This document shows positions 23,985 through 32,181 of a DNA stretch of 33,311 bases, piece after piece (position 1 is the stretch's first letter; every line of letters begins with the position of its first letter). Source of the stretch: an uncultured Erysipelotrichaceae bacterium (GTDB taxonomy: Bacteria > Bacillota_I > Bacilli_A > RF39 > UBA660); contig CAOJRP010000017.1 in assembly GCA_948442015.1 (NCBI GenBank), positions 1-33,311 of the forward strand. The letters run 5' to 3'. A program made the position numbers and the translations under genes. The notes under the pieces were generated by a model, which saw only the letters and a list, made by a program, of their open reading frames with translations, ran no database searches and was not told the origin of the DNA.

Positions 23985-24482
23985 ATGGAAATTAATGAAC
24001 ATGGAAAAATTAGACGAGCACAATTTGATAATGGCTATGAATATACTGAAACAAATACTAATAGCCAAGAAAGAGTAACTGAGTATTTTATCATGTGTTA
24101 CTCCTCTGATTATTCATTTATGTATGTTAATTCTGATATAGAAACAAACGTAGGTAAAATGGTTGTAGAAACCGATTCAGCATTTTATCAAGCCTTTAGA
24201 ACTCTTTTAGAAGGAACAGATGAACTTCACATTGATTGTGATTTTTCCGAAAGATACTTAGAATTTAAACTTAATGATAATGGAGAAGTAGAGATTAGCT
24301 TTTATCTACTTCCAGGGGAAACAGATGGTACAGTAGATGTTAAAAATGTTATGTATGACTTAAGAAGTAAAGCAGACCAAGATAATACTGACATAAAGAA
24401 AAGATTAAAGAATTTCTTTAATGTAATATCGCACATCATTCAAAGTAATGATTTAGAAGATACAAAAAAGTTAGTTTTATAG
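23985..24482 (+). CDS. hypothetical acidic protein, 165 aa
   Basis: Function not recognised. A soluble, acidic protein with alternating strand-like segments (TEYFIMCYSSDYSFMYV, ELHIDCDFSERYLEFKL, VEISFYLLPG) and a helical C-terminus (KKRLKNFFNVISHIIQS). No signal peptide. The start is the ATG at 23985 with GGGAG about 8 nt upstream; a TTG at 23970 is part of that site. It is isolated: divergent from the duplicated lipoprotein gene and convergent with the tRNA. Confidence 0.6.
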   Translation: MEINEHGKIRRAQFDNGYEYTETNTNSQERVTEYFIMCYSSDYSFMYVNSDIETNVGKMVVETDSAFYQAFRTLLEGTDELHIDCDFSERYLEFKLNDNGEVEISFYLLPGETDGTVDVKNVMYDLRSKADQDNTDIKKRLKNFFNVISHIIQSNDLEDTKKLVL

Positions 24483-24558
24483 GGTTAAAATTTATAGAGA
24501 ATAATACTTAACTATTGTTTATACACACTTATATTATTTTTTTATAAAAACAAAAAAA

Positions 24559-24635
24559 TGGCGTCCCCGAGAGGATTTGAACCTCCGACCTACCGCTTAG
24601 GAGGCGGTTGCTCTATCCAACTGAGCTACGAGGAC
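24559..24635 (-). tRNA. tRNA-Arg (anticodon CCT)
   Basis: Complete cloverleaf read on the minus strand: acceptor GTCCTCG/CGGGGAC, D arm TAGCTCAGTTGGATAGAGC, anticodon stem ACCGC/GCGGT around loop CTCCTAA (anticodon CCT, reads AGG), T arm GGAGGTTCAAATCCTCT, and an encoded 3' GCCA. A TATAAT at 24649-24644 lies about 9 nt upstream as a likely -10 box. Confidence 0.97.
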
Positions 24636-24664
24636 ACAAAAATATTATAGCACAAAATAAAGAC

Positions 24665-25627
24665 TTATGCAGTCTTTCTCGTAACTTCCTCTAAAGAATA
24701 ATCTTCTAAAGTATCAATTAATTCACTATTTTTCTTAATATATAATGGTTTATTATTATTCCTTGACTCGACAAAATCATTATAAAATTTTAAAAATTCG
24801 CTCTTTGTTCTAAACTCTTTTTTAATTAAATCAAAAGGTTTATTTTTAATATAATCATAAGTAGTGTACTCTATTTCATAGACATCATCTAAAACTGCTT
24901 TAATAAGAAATAAAGCTGTAAATCCTTTTAAATAGCTAATAATAATGCCATGAACAGGAATATTATCATCAATAACTTTTTTCTTATCAATCTTAGTATT
25001 TACTCCATTTTTAGAAGTAATATTTTTAGTTCCTTCTAAAGTATAATAGTCAATGACACTAAAAGTCGAATATGTAACATCATAGTCATCTTTATTCTTT
25101 TCAAAGTCTTTTTCTTTTAGTTCCATACCTTCATAATACTTATTATTTTCCTTATCTACTAGAAAAATCATTTTCTTATCTTGACACCTAATATATAAAA
25201 CTTTCTTTCTAGTAGTTTCTAACTTTATAGGTTCTACTTTTTCTACTTTAGTAGCAACTTTTTTCTTAGGTAATTCACTTTCCCAATCAACTACTTTTTC
25301 TTTTTTAGAAGTTACTTCCTCTACTTCTTTCTTTTTCCCTTTTTTAGGTTCTAAAGTTAATAATTTAGGTAACTTTTTAGGATTTATAGAAATAGAAAAA
25401 GCCTTCGATAGCTTTAATAAAAAGTCTTCATCATTTATAAAAGAATAATCTAAATATATTTTTCCTTCTACTTCTTTTAAGGGGATTATGTTCTTCTTAC
25501 CTTTATTAGAAATACCAGTATAACTAATGTAAGAACACTTAAAATGGGGACAATAACGATAACTAACTAATTGAATACTTTCTAAACTACCATCTTGTAA
25601 TTCTATTTTATATCCACCATTTAACAC
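24665..25627 (-). CDS. hypothetical protein, 320 aa
   Basis: Not recognised. An N-terminal beta-rich domain (about 1-90) with a short Cys pair (CPHFKC) is followed by a Lys/Glu-rich linker (about 95-140). A second mixed alpha/beta region (about 140-320) has VLYIRCQDKKMIFLVD and VHGIIISYLKGFTALFLI. No signal peptide or clear membrane helix. It starts at GTG 25627 with AAGGTGG just upstream; the spacing is tight, so the start is uncertain. It begins 11 nt after the HD gene stop, so the two are one operon. Confidence 0.55.
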   Translation of the reverse strand: MLNGGYKIELQDGSLESIQLVSYRYCPHFKCSYISYTGISNKGKKNIIPLKEVEGKIYLDYSFINDEDFLLKLSKAFSISINPKKLPKLLTLEPKKGKKKEVEEVTSKKEKVVDWESELPKKKVATKVEKVEPIKLETTRKKVLYIRCQDKKMIFLVDKENNKYYEGMELKEKDFEKNKDDYDVTYSTFSVIDYYTLEGTKNITSKNGVNTKIDKKKVIDDNIPVHGIIISYLKGFTALFLIKAVLDDVYEIEYTTYDYIKNKPFDLIKKEFRTKSEFLKFYNDFVESRNNNKPLYIKKNSELIDTLEDYSLEEVTRKTA

Positions 25628-25638
25628 CTTTCCACCTT

Positions 25639-26142
25639 CTATCTTTGAATTGTAATTATATTAAAAATAAAGATTAATAATATATTTAAAGCTAAACTAA
25701 ATTTAAAACAACTCATTTCATAAGCTCCAGCTAATTTATCAATTGTACTAACAATATAGCTTTCTTTATATACGGGAACATCTCCTTTTAAAGGAAACAT
25801 ATGGGACTTAATAATATTTTCTTCTAAGTCTCCTAATTCGTAATACTGACTCGCATTTTCATAAGCAAGTATTGGATGTGCTGATAATTTTTTAGCGCTA
25901 TTTTCATTATTTATAAATTCATTATCTAAGTAAAAATCATGTAACAGCGCAGCTCTAGTCATCGCCTCAATATTTTTCATATGAAAAAGTTTAGCAAAAC
26001 GATACGTTAGGGAAGCTACACGCCTTGAGTGACTAAATCTTGATATACCATGATGTAACTCATTATTTAATTCTTGAAATTTATCATTAGAAAGGATATC
26101 TTCAACTATTGTACCAAAATCCTTTATACTTCTTTTTATCAT
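25639..26142 (-). CDS. HD-domain phosphohydrolase-like protein
   Basis: 167 aa. The HD superfamily metal-binding pattern is present: HSRRVASLTYRFAKL (first His), AALLHDFYLDN (His-Asp pair), a later HP and IIKSHMFP (His), and STIDKLAG (Asp). This fits the YqeK/HDIG-like group that hydrolyses nucleotides or phosphate esters, but the substrate is unknown. The C-terminus ends in a hydrophobic helix (FSLALNILLIFIFNIITI), suggesting membrane association. ATG 26142 is chosen, with GAGGTG 9 nt upstream; the frame extends to 26169. Confidence 0.78.
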   Translation of the reverse strand: MIKRSIKDFGTIVEDILSNDKFQELNNELHHGISRFSHSRRVASLTYRFAKLFHMKNIEAMTRAALLHDFYLDNEFINNENSAKKLSAHPILAYENASQYYELGDLEENIIKSHMFPLKGDVPVYKESYIVSTIDKLAGAYEMSCFKFSLALNILLIFIFNIITIQR

Positions 26143-26210
26143 CCTTTTTTTCACCTCGGACCATATCATTATATCAAAAATAGATTATAAATGCAAATTC
26201 CAAAAAATGG

Positions 26211-27146
26211 TTATCTATTAATAATGTAAATGATATATAAAAAGTATAATAAAAGCATTATAATACCTTTTTTTCTTGTAATTTTTCCTTTATGAAGAGC
26301 AAAAATATAGACAAGTACCCCACTACATAGCATAATCATAATATCATTAAACATGGTACTACTAATCGTTAATGGGGCGATAACACTAGATGCACCTAAT
26401 ATAAATAAAATATTAAAAATATTAGAACCAATTACATTCCCAATAGCGATATCATTTTCACCCTTTTTGATAGCTGTTACAGAAGTAAAAAGTTCTGGAA
26501 GTGATGTGCCTATACCAACTATTGTTAAACCTATTAAATGCTCACTAACATTAAAACTTCTTGCTATCATTGTTCCAGAATCTACTACGACATTACCACC
26601 CATAATAATCCCAATTAGACCAAAAGCTATTTTAAAAATATCAGTTAGTTCAAATTTTTTACGTTCTTCTTTTGTTTTGTTGCTACTTAAAGAAGATACT
26701 AAACTATACATATAAATTCCTAAAAAACTTAAAAGAATTAATCCTTCATTTCTAGCAATATGACTTTCTAAAAATTTAATTGTAAAACCATCTATTGCTA
26801 AAAAAATTAAAATAAAATATGAAAGAAGCATAAAAAGAAAGTCTTTTGTTAATATTTGTTTATTAGCTTTTAGATAATGAAATAAAGAACTAGTTCCTAA
26901 AACAAGCAAAATATTACATATATTAGAACCAATGACATTACCAACACTCATGCCACTTTTACCTTCAATAGCTGATATTATACTTACTGATGCTTCAGGG
27001 GCACTTGTTCCAAAAGCCACAATAGTTAAACCAATTATTAATGATGGTACTCCTAAGACTTTAGCTAAATTACTACTTCCTTCAACAAAGATATCTGAAC
27101 ATTTTACAAGTAATACAAATCCAACAATCAATAATAAATATTCCAT
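26211..27146 (-). CDS. CaCA-family cation (Na+ or H+)/Ca2+ exchanger, YrbG-like
   Basis: Membrane antiporter of 311 aa with about ten helices arranged as two inverted halves. Each half carries the alpha-repeat signature: GLTIVAFGTSAPEASVS with GNVIGSNICNILLVLG, and GLTIVGIGTSLPELFTS with GNVIGSNIFNILFILG. The acidic residues (GTSxPE) bind Ca2+ in the family. A charged cytoplasmic loop (about SSNKTKEERKKFE) separates the halves. The ATG at 27146 follows GGAGG by 5 nt; the ATG at 27158 overlaps that site. Confidence 0.92.
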   Translation of the reverse strand: MEYLLLIVGFVLLVKCSDIFVEGSSNLAKVLGVPSLIIGLTIVAFGTSAPEASVSIISAIEGKSGMSVGNVIGSNICNILLVLGTSSLFHYLKANKQILTKDFLFMLLSYFILIFLAIDGFTIKFLESHIARNEGLILLSFLGIYMYSLVSSLSSNKTKEERKKFELTDIFKIAFGLIGIIMGGNVVVDSGTMIARSFNVSEHLIGLTIVGIGTSLPELFTSVTAIKKGENDIAIGNVIGSNIFNILFILGASSVIAPLTISSTMFNDIMIMLCSGVLVYIFALHKGKITRKKGIIMLLLYFLYIIYIINR

Positions 27147-27232
27147 TTCTGCCTCCATAATTGCTACATTTAATTATATGCTTAGGAGGTATTTTTAAGA
27201 CTTTATTAAAATATAAATTTTTACTTAATATC

Positions 27233-27271
27233 ATATAAAAAGTAATGAAAGTTTTAATAATTCCATTACTT
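27233..27271 (-). terminator. terminator after the RHH-like gene
   Basis: AAGTAATG (27240-27247) and CATTACTT (27264-27271) are perfect 8-bp complements around a 16-nt loop. On the minus strand the stem starts at the stop codon and is followed by TTTTTATATG. Confidence 0.6.
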
Positions 27272-27443
27272 ATTTTTTATTTTCATTTAAACAAGCTTCT
27301 ATCATACTAACAATAACATTATTAAAAGATGTATCATTTTCTTTAGCTATTTTTTCTACTTGCTTAAATAATTCTTCTTTTAAATACAAAGTTTTATATA
27401 CTGATGATACTTTTTCTTTTGTCTTTTTAGGTACAAATTTCAT
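27270..27443 (-). CDS. small RHH/CopG-like DNA-binding protein, 57 aa
   Basis: A 57-aa protein starting MKFVPKKTKEKVSSVYKTLY. The pattern is a basic N-terminus, one strand (VYKTLYLK), a helix (EELFKQVEKIAKEN), a short turn (DTSFNN) and a second helix (VIVSMIEACLNE). This matches the ribbon-helix-helix fold of Arc/CopG-type regulators. GGTGG lies just before ATG 27443. It is divergent from the 75-aa gene, and a 10-bp-arm palindrome between them is a candidate autoregulatory operator. No partner toxin is evident. Confidence 0.65.
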   Translation of the reverse strand: MKFVPKKTKEKVSSVYKTLYLKEELFKQVEKIAKENDTSFNNVIVSMIEACLNENKK

Positions 27444-27488
27444 TTAACCACCGCCTAATATAATTCTATCTTATTAATAAAATAAAAG

Positions 27489-27512
27489 ATAAATTAGAAT
27501 TTTCTAATTTAT
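27489..27512. promoter_or_regulatory. palindrome between RHH-like gene and 75-aa gene
   Basis: ATAAATTAGA (27489-27498), ATTT, TCTAATTTAT (27503-27512): perfect 10-bp arms in the divergent intergenic region, a candidate operator for the adjacent RHH-type protein. Confidence 0.45.
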
Positions 27513-27599
27513 TTTTCAAGCAATAATGTTATAATTAGGATATAGCAAAAAAATAATATTATACATAGATAGTAATCTTTATTACTAATGGAGGTTTAA

Positions 27600-27827
27600 A
27601 TGATTAGTTATTACGATTTATTGGGTATGTTAAAAACTAATAGTCACCCTTCAAAGGTTAAGTTATATTTATGTAACAAATCGGCTTTATATGTATATGA
27701 TAATGAAAATAATTGTTATTTATTGAAAGATTTAAGAAAAGAAAACATAAATTCATTTCGTTTCTATATGAATGAATGTTTAACCGATAAACAATTTTTT
27801 GATAATATTATAAAAATTAAAAAATAA
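27600..27827 (+). CDS. hypothetical protein, 75 aa
   Basis: Not recognised. A small soluble protein, beta-rich in the middle (KVKLYLCNKSALYVYDNENNCYLL) with a helical C-terminus (DKQFFDNIIKIKK). A perfect TGGAGG precedes the ATG, so it is probably expressed. It is divergent from the RHH-type regulator gene and convergent with the ATPase gene. It could be under control of that regulator. Confidence 0.6.
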   Translation: MISYYDLLGMLKTNSHPSKVKLYLCNKSALYVYDNENNCYLLKDLRKENINSFRFYMNECLTDKQFFDNIIKIKK

Positions 27828-27844
27828 TATTCTTTAATGTGCAA

Positions 27845-28564
27845 TTATTCAAATAGATTTTTTTGGACTTGTTCATAGTTTTCAATAAATAATTTATAAG
27901 TTTGATATATTTCTGTATCAGTGTAATTAATACTTGCAAAATTATTATTTAAATCAAGTATCTCACCATCTAAATAAGATATTAAAATTGGCGAATGAGT
28001 AGCAATAATAAATTGACTTCCCTGTTTTGATAAACAATCAATTAAATATAACAAAGTTAATTGTCTGCTAGCACTTAAAGCTGCTTCTGGTTCATCAAGA
28101 ATGTAAAGTCCATTTTCTGTAAATCGATTGTTAAAAAGTTGTAAAAAAGTTTCTCCATGAGAACAGCTATGTAAACTAGTCTCTCCATACCCTCCAACTC
28201 CTAAATTTTCAACTTCCGAAGCAAAATTATAAAAGCTCTCAGCTCTTAAAAAGAATTTCGTTTTAGGACGTTCTTCACTTAATTCTAACTCCAAAAATTT
28301 ATATAAATCTGAATGAGTATTTCTTGTACTAAAATCAAAATTTTCTGTTCCACCTTCAGCATTTAAGCCTAATTTTATAGCTAAAGCCTCAATGAATGTT
28401 GATTTACCAATACCATTTTCCCCTACTAAGAAAGTAACACGTTTGTTAAATTTTAGCTTTTTTAAATCTTTAACTATTGGTATATTATAGGGATATTTAT
28501 TAGTTTCTACTACTTGTTCCTTTTTATATGTAACTGATTTTAAATATAATTCATCTTTAGACAT
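27845..28564 (-). CDS. COG3910-like ABC-type AAA ATPase, single domain
   Basis: 239-aa soluble ATPase of the RecF/SMC-like ABC superfamily. Walker A GENGIGKST (48-56), a signature-like SHGE (135-138), Walker B LYILDEPE (153-160), D-loop ALSASRQ, and the H-loop His in ATHSP (190) are all present. No transmembrane or partner protein is seen. Relatives are stand-alone predicted ATPases of unknown function, sometimes linked to defence or DNA repair. It has its own promoter, preceded by five 11-bp repeats, which suggests dedicated control. Confidence 0.88.
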   Translation of the reverse strand: MSKDELYLKSVTYKKEQVVETNKYPYNIPIVKDLKKLKFNKRVTFLVGENGIGKSTFIEALAIKLGLNAEGGTENFDFSTRNTHSDLYKFLELELSEERPKTKFFLRAESFYNFASEVENLGVGGYGETSLHSCSHGETFLQLFNNRFTENGLYILDEPEAALSASRQLTLLYLIDCLSKQGSQFIIATHSPILISYLDGEILDLNNNFASINYTDTEIYQTYKLFIENYEQVQKNLFE

Positions 28565-28663
28565 ATTTCACTTCCCCAACTTAAAATAGTATATCTTTAA
28601 ATTAAAACACTTTTTAATTAATAGCAATTACTTTTATTAAATATCATTTTATTTGTTAATATC

Positions 28664-28692
28664 ATTATATAAAATACAATAATTATTGGCAA
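28664..28692 (-). promoter_or_regulatory. sigma-A promoter of the ATPase gene
   Basis: On the minus strand TTGCCA (28692-28687), a 17-bp spacer and TATAAT (28669-28664). The leader would be about 93 nt. Confidence 0.65.
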
Positions 28693-28695
28693 CTT

Positions 28696-28750
28696 GATTC
28701 GTTTACTATTCGTTTAGTATTCGTTCACTATACGTTTACTTTTCGTTCTC
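28696..28750. repeat. five tandem 11-bp repeats upstream of ATPase promoter
   Basis: Five head-to-tail copies of an 11-bp unit, consensus TATTCGTTTAC, at 28696, 28707, 28718, 28729 and 28740. The unit core (T/A)CGTT is invariant. The period is one helical turn, and the array ends 4 bp from the -35 box of the ATPase promoter. It looks like a cooperative protein-binding array. Eleven is not a multiple of three, so it is not a coding repeat. Confidence 0.85.
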
Positions 28751-28777
28751 TTTTATCTAAAAAAATTTGCAAAAAAG

Positions 28778-28800
28778 AAAAAGCTTTAAAAATTTAAAGC
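28778..28800 (-). terminator. terminator after the secreted protein gene
   Basis: GCTTTAAA (28783-28790) and TTTAAAGC (28793-28800) form a stem. On the minus strand it is followed by TTTTTC and lies just after the stop at 28809. Confidence 0.65.
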
Positions 28801-28808
28801 CTTAACAT

Positions 28809-29474
28809 TTAGTTAGATTTAATACCATATCTTAAAACTAATTCTTCTTCTGAATCATCAATTTGTTCTTTTACTCTACTAGTTTTAATTCCTGTCGCTC
28901 CTTTTAGTAAATAATTTTCTGGCAATTCATAAATTGTTGTTCCATCTTCTAGTGTTCTTACTGTTGCAGCAATCGTTTCTGTAACTTCATTTGTTACTGG
29001 ATATAATTGTTCTGTTTTAAACCAACCCATTACAGAACCCAAAGTTCCATCATCATTAAGAATAACACATGCATAAGGATATTCTCTGTCTTGTTTTATT
29101 CCGACTACTACCATTTTTTGATTTTGCCAATCTTTACCTAAATACGTCGCACCACAAGAATCAGCACTACCTCTTCCATTTACAATTACGATATCACAAA
29201 GGTGATGATTTATTTCTCTTGTAGATACTTCGTAATGGAAATAAAGTCGCTTATAAGGATGATTATCTCCTATATCAAATGTTGTACCTTGGTAACTTTT
29301 TCTCTCAAGTTCTTCAAAATATGTTTCTTCAGGTACATCTGTTTTTATTTGTTCAATTGAAGTCCATGGACTATAATCTACAACTTCTCCTTCTATACTT
29401 TCAGCTTGAACACATAATGGTTGCGATAATAAAGCCACAATACCAGCTGATATCATTAAATTTTTTGCTTTCAT
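28809..29474 (-). CDS. secreted protein of unknown function
   Basis: 221 aa with a clear signal peptide (about 1-25, ending VQA-ES). The mature protein has no known domain. It holds an aromatic middle part (YKRLYFHYEVS), two Cys that could pair (HLCDIV; DSCGATYLG), a strand-rich stretch (KMVVVGIKQ, YACVILNDDG) and a polar C-terminus. ATG 29474 is chosen with AGAAAGGG 8 nt upstream; a TTG at 29480 is less likely. It has a perfect consensus promoter, so it is probably well expressed. Confidence 0.72.
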   Translation of the reverse strand: MKAKNLMISAGIVALLSQPLCVQAESIEGEVVDYSPWTSIEQIKTDVPEETYFEELERKSYQGTTFDIGDNHPYKRLYFHYEVSTREINHHLCDIVIVNGRGSADSCGATYLGKDWQNQKMVVVGIKQDREYPYACVILNDDGTLGSVMGWFKTEQLYPVTNEVTETIAATVRTLEDGTTIYELPENYLLKGATGIKTSRVKEQIDDSEEELVLRYGIKSN

Positions 29475-29514
29475 TTTCAAAACCCTTTCTAAAAATAAAA
29501 AATAACCTCATCTT

Positions 29515-29549
29515 AAGGGTTAAATAATTATATTCAAACCCCTTTAATA
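29515..29549 (-). promoter_or_regulatory. imperfect hairpin in the 5' leader of the secreted protein gene
   Basis: The ~75-nt leader begins with a TTAAAGGGGTT arm that can pair imperfectly with TAACCCTTAA further along. It may affect stability or control; weak evidence. Confidence 0.3.
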
Positions 29550-29555
29550 CTTAGA

Positions 29556-29584
29556 ATTATAGCATATTTACACTTTTATGTCAA
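29556..29584 (-). promoter_or_regulatory. perfect consensus sigma-A promoter of the secreted protein gene
   Basis: On the minus strand TTGACA (29584-29579), a 17-bp spacer and TATAAT (29561-29556): an exact consensus promoter. Confidence 0.85.
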
Positions 29585-29617
29585 ATTTACACAATTTTCG
29601 GATAGTCTTTCCATGAT

Positions 29618-29646
29618 TTGATATTTTAATATAAATATGCTATCAT
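29618..29646 (+). promoter_or_regulatory. sigma-A promoter of the 240-aa hypothetical gene
   Basis: TTGATA (29618-29623), a 17-bp spacer and TATCAT (29641-29646). The start point near 29653 lies after the in-frame GTG at 29650, supporting the ATG at 29683. Confidence 0.7.
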
Positions 29647-29682
29647 AGTGTGCAATTAAAAAAAAGGGGGATATTAGAGTTT

Positions 29683-30405
29683 ATGGCAGTTATTTATAGA
29701 ACAGTTCCTTCACTTACATCTACCATTAAAAAATTTGGTACATTGAGAAGTGAACAAGAAAATCTTGAAGGTATTATGTATGATTTGGGATATATTTCTT
29801 TTGAGGATGTTTATCCTTTCTACAAACGAAATGATGAAGTTGTAAATACATTTAAACTTGCAAACGAATATTATAAGTTTTTCTTTCTTTTTGCTTATGA
29901 CGCATTAATGTGTACATTTTCTAGTATCGAGGGATACTGTTACGATAAGTGGAATTTCGAACTATTAGAATATGATATTCCAACAGAAATTTTATTAAAA
30001 TATTGTGGATATGGTTTTTATAAAGAAAATGCTCATATTGAGTTTTGCATACCAGAAAGTGAATTTAAAAATAATTCATCAAAATGTTTAGATATTTGTT
30101 TATTAGAAAATAAATTAGCTAAATATAGAGAATTACAGAATATATCTAAATATGAAGATAAAAAACTATATTTAACTGATTTTGTAACAGGAAAAAGAGT
30201 TTTATACAATTGTGGTGAATTATTTGATGATGATATTCTTTCATTTAAAAAAATAATTGAACAATTAAAACAAAAAGGAATAGCTAGTCCTGATAATATT
30301 GAAGAAATATATAAAATGTTTGAACTACAATCATCTGATGTATACAATCATAGTGAGTATGAAATTAAGAATTTGAAACAAAATCTTGAATTAGTATTGA
30401 AATAA
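29683..30405 (+). CDS. hypothetical protein, 240 aa
   Basis: Function not recognised. It is a mostly helical, soluble protein with many Tyr and Phe (YYKFFFLFAYDALMCTF) and scattered Cys (for example CTF, GYCYDKW, KCLDICLL). The C-terminal ~60 residues are a charged helical region. No catalytic motif or signal peptide is evident. The ATG at 29683 is chosen because the promoter's start point is near 29653 and a GGGGG/AGAG stretch precedes it. It is monocistronic, ahead of the S66 peptidase gene. Confidence 0.6.
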   Translation: MAVIYRTVPSLTSTIKKFGTLRSEQENLEGIMYDLGYISFEDVYPFYKRNDEVVNTFKLANEYYKFFFLFAYDALMCTFSSIEGYCYDKWNFELLEYDIPTEILLKYCGYGFYKENAHIEFCIPESEFKNNSSKCLDICLLENKLAKYRELQNISKYEDKKLYLTDFVTGKRVLYNCGELFDDDILSFKKIIEQLKQKGIASPDNIEEIYKMFELQSSDVYNHSEYEIKNLKQNLELVLK

Positions 30406-30487
30406 TTGTGATACTATTGTTTAATTGATAGATTTTCTTTTTTATTGTTTCAAATCAATGCTATAATTAATGCTAGGAGGAAAACAT

Positions 30488-31501
30488 ATGATTTATCCAC
30501 AATTTATAAAAAAAGGTGATGTAATAGGAGTTACTGCACCATCAGATGGTATTACTGAAGAATTAAAAATTAAAAGACTTGATAATGCTATTAAAAAGAT
30601 AGAAGATTACGGCTACAAAGTGATTGAAACAGCAAGTGTTAGGAAAAGTATTAAAGGAAAAAGCAACGAAAGTAGTATTCAAGCTAAGGAATTAGAAGAA
30701 TTATTTATTAATAATGATGTTAAAGCTATTATATGTGCTAGTGGAGGAGACTTTCTTTTAGAAATGTTATCTTATTTTGATTTTGCAAAAGTAAAAGATA
30801 ATCCTAAATGGTTACAAGGATATTCGGACCCAACAGGACTTTTATTTACAATTACTACAAATTTAGATATTGCTACTATTTATGCCGATAATTTTAAAGC
30901 TTTTGGAATGGAAAATTGGCATGAATCTTTAGTAAATAATTTATCTATTTTAGAAGGCAATATAATTAAGCAAGATAGTTTTTTGAAGTATGAAAGCGAA
31001 GATATTCCTTATATAACAGGCTTAGAAAGCTATAATTTAACTAATGAAGTAAAATGGCAAAGTTTAAATAATGAAGATGAAATTATTATTAAAGGTCGTC
31101 TCATTGGTGGTTGCATAGATTTATTAAATGAGTTATTTGGAACTAAGTATGATAAAACCAAAGAATTTATTGAAAAATATAAAAATGATGGAATTATTTG
31201 GTATTTTGATAATTGTGAGTTATCTTGCGAAAGTTTAATTAGAACTTTATGGAAATTCAAAGATAATGGTTGGTTTAAATATTGTAAAGGAATTTTATTT
31301 GGTCGTTCTATGACTAAGAAAAGTTATTATGATATCTCGTTTGAAGAAGCTTTAAAACACTCTTTAAATGATTTAAATATTCCAATTATTATTGATATGG
31401 ACTTTGGACATGTATCTCCTAGAATGACGATTATCAATGGAGCAATAGCAACTATTAAATATAAAGATAATAAAGGTTCTATTGAGTTTGTTCTCAAGTA
31501 A
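30488..31501 (+). CDS. S66-family peptidase (LD-carboxypeptidase/MccF-like)
   Basis: Serine peptidase of the LdcA/MccF family; members remove the terminal D-Ala from L,D-linked muropeptides or detoxify microcin C-type peptides. The catalytic triad is visible: nucleophile Ser113 in GYSDPT, Glu244 in DNCELS, and His308 in FGHVSP. The protein is 337 aa, the usual length, without a signal peptide, so it acts in the cytoplasm. The sequence resembles the MccF branch slightly more, but which branch applies is uncertain. ATG 30488 follows AGGAGG by 7 nt. Confidence 0.9.
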   Translation: MIYPQFIKKGDVIGVTAPSDGITEELKIKRLDNAIKKIEDYGYKVIETASVRKSIKGKSNESSIQAKELEELFINNDVKAIICASGGDFLLEMLSYFDFAKVKDNPKWLQGYSDPTGLLFTITTNLDIATIYADNFKAFGMENWHESLVNNLSILEGNIIKQDSFLKYESEDIPYITGLESYNLTNEVKWQSLNNEDEIIIKGRLIGGCIDLLNELFGTKYDKTKEFIEKYKNDGIIWYFDNCELSCESLIRTLWKFKDNGWFKYCKGILFGRSMTKKSYYDISFEEALKHSLNDLNIPIIIDMDFGHVSPRMTIINGAIATIKYKDNKGSIEFVLK

Positions 31502-31526
31502 AAACGACTTTTAAAAGCCGTTTTTT
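31501..31526. terminator. bidirectional terminator between S66 peptidase and lipoprotein genes
   Basis: AAAACGACTTTTAAAAGCCGTTTTTT folds into a long hairpin (one A-C mismatch on the plus strand, a G-U pair on the minus strand) with T-runs on both strands. It serves both convergent genes. Confidence 0.7.
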
Positions 31527-32106
31527 AGTAATATGCGGGATATTCTCCTTTTTCTTCATTCCATTTATAAAAAATTACACCATAATATTTAGTCCCACAA
31601 TCATCAACTATTTCTTCACAATCATATGCAAAGATTTCTGTATCACCACTATCACTAATTTCCAAAAACTTTAAATTTCCTTCTTTCATACAAGTTGCTT
31701 TATCTGTATAAGCATAGGAATATTTATTTTTAAATTTCTTAGGTGTACAAGCTGGCTTAACTTCTTCTTTTTTTACCTCAGTAGAAGTACTTTGTTCATT
31801 TTTAGTTGTATTTTCTTGCTTTGTATCGGTCTTATTATTGTTATTTGTAGTAGTATTATTTTTATTAATACTTGGTTTTTTAGTAGTTTCTTCTTTCTTT
31901 GTTTCGGTATTATTTGCCGTTTCTTCCTTTTTAGTTTCCTCTTTTTTTTCTTCCTTCTTCTCTTCTTCTTTATTATCTTCCTTAGTTTCTTCCCGAGAAA
32001 CTTCCTCTACCTTTTGGCCTTCCTCATTCTTTTGTTTTTCTTCATCTTTTCCGCATCCACTAGCAATAAATAGTAATGCTAATAATAAAATAAAGGTCTT
32101 TTTCAT
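31525..32106 (-). CDS. lipoprotein with low-complexity linker
   Basis: 193-aa lipoprotein of unknown function. The signal peptide (MKKTFILLLALLFIASGC) ends in lipobox ASGC. About 90 residues of Lys/Glu/Thr/Asn-rich linker follow, then a C-terminal domain of about 65 residues with four Cys (ACTPKK, ATCMKE, DCEEIV, DDCGTKYY), probably forming two disulfides outside the cell. The ATG at 32106 is preceded by GAGGAAAG. The frame extends upstream without a better start. The domain likely projects from the membrane through the wall. Confidence 0.78.
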   Translation of the reverse strand: MKKTFILLLALLFIASGCGKDEEKQKNEEGQKVEEVSREETKEDNKEEEKKEEKKEETKKEETANNTETKKEETTKKPSINKNNTTTNNNNKTDTKQENTTKNEQSTSTEVKKEEVKPACTPKKFKNKYSYAYTDKATCMKEGNLKFLEISDSGDTEIFAYDCEEIVDDCGTKYYGVIFYKWNEEKGEYPAYY

Positions 32107-32161
32107 AAAAACTTTCCTCACTTCTTTATTTATTATATACCCTATTAAAAAAAATTGCACT

Positions 32162-32181
32162 AAAAAACAGCCTAAGCTGTT
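32162..32181 (-). terminator. terminator at the end of the surface protein gene
   Basis: On the minus strand AACAGC (32181-32176), loop TTAG, GCTGTT (32171-32166), then T residues. The stop codon TAG (32174-32172) is in the loop. Confidence 0.75.

Noticed and set aside
27270-27827. Toxin-antitoxin pair
   Set aside because: The genes diverge instead of forming an operon and the 75-aa protein shows no toxin motif.
27845-28564. Two-gene defence system (ATPase plus nuclease)
   Set aside because: The ATPase gene is monocistronic and no nuclease or effector is encoded next to it.
28696-28750. CRISPR array or replication iterons
   Set aside because: Units are 11 bp with no spacers, and there is no Cas or replication initiator gene; the promoter-adjacent position fits a regulatory array better.
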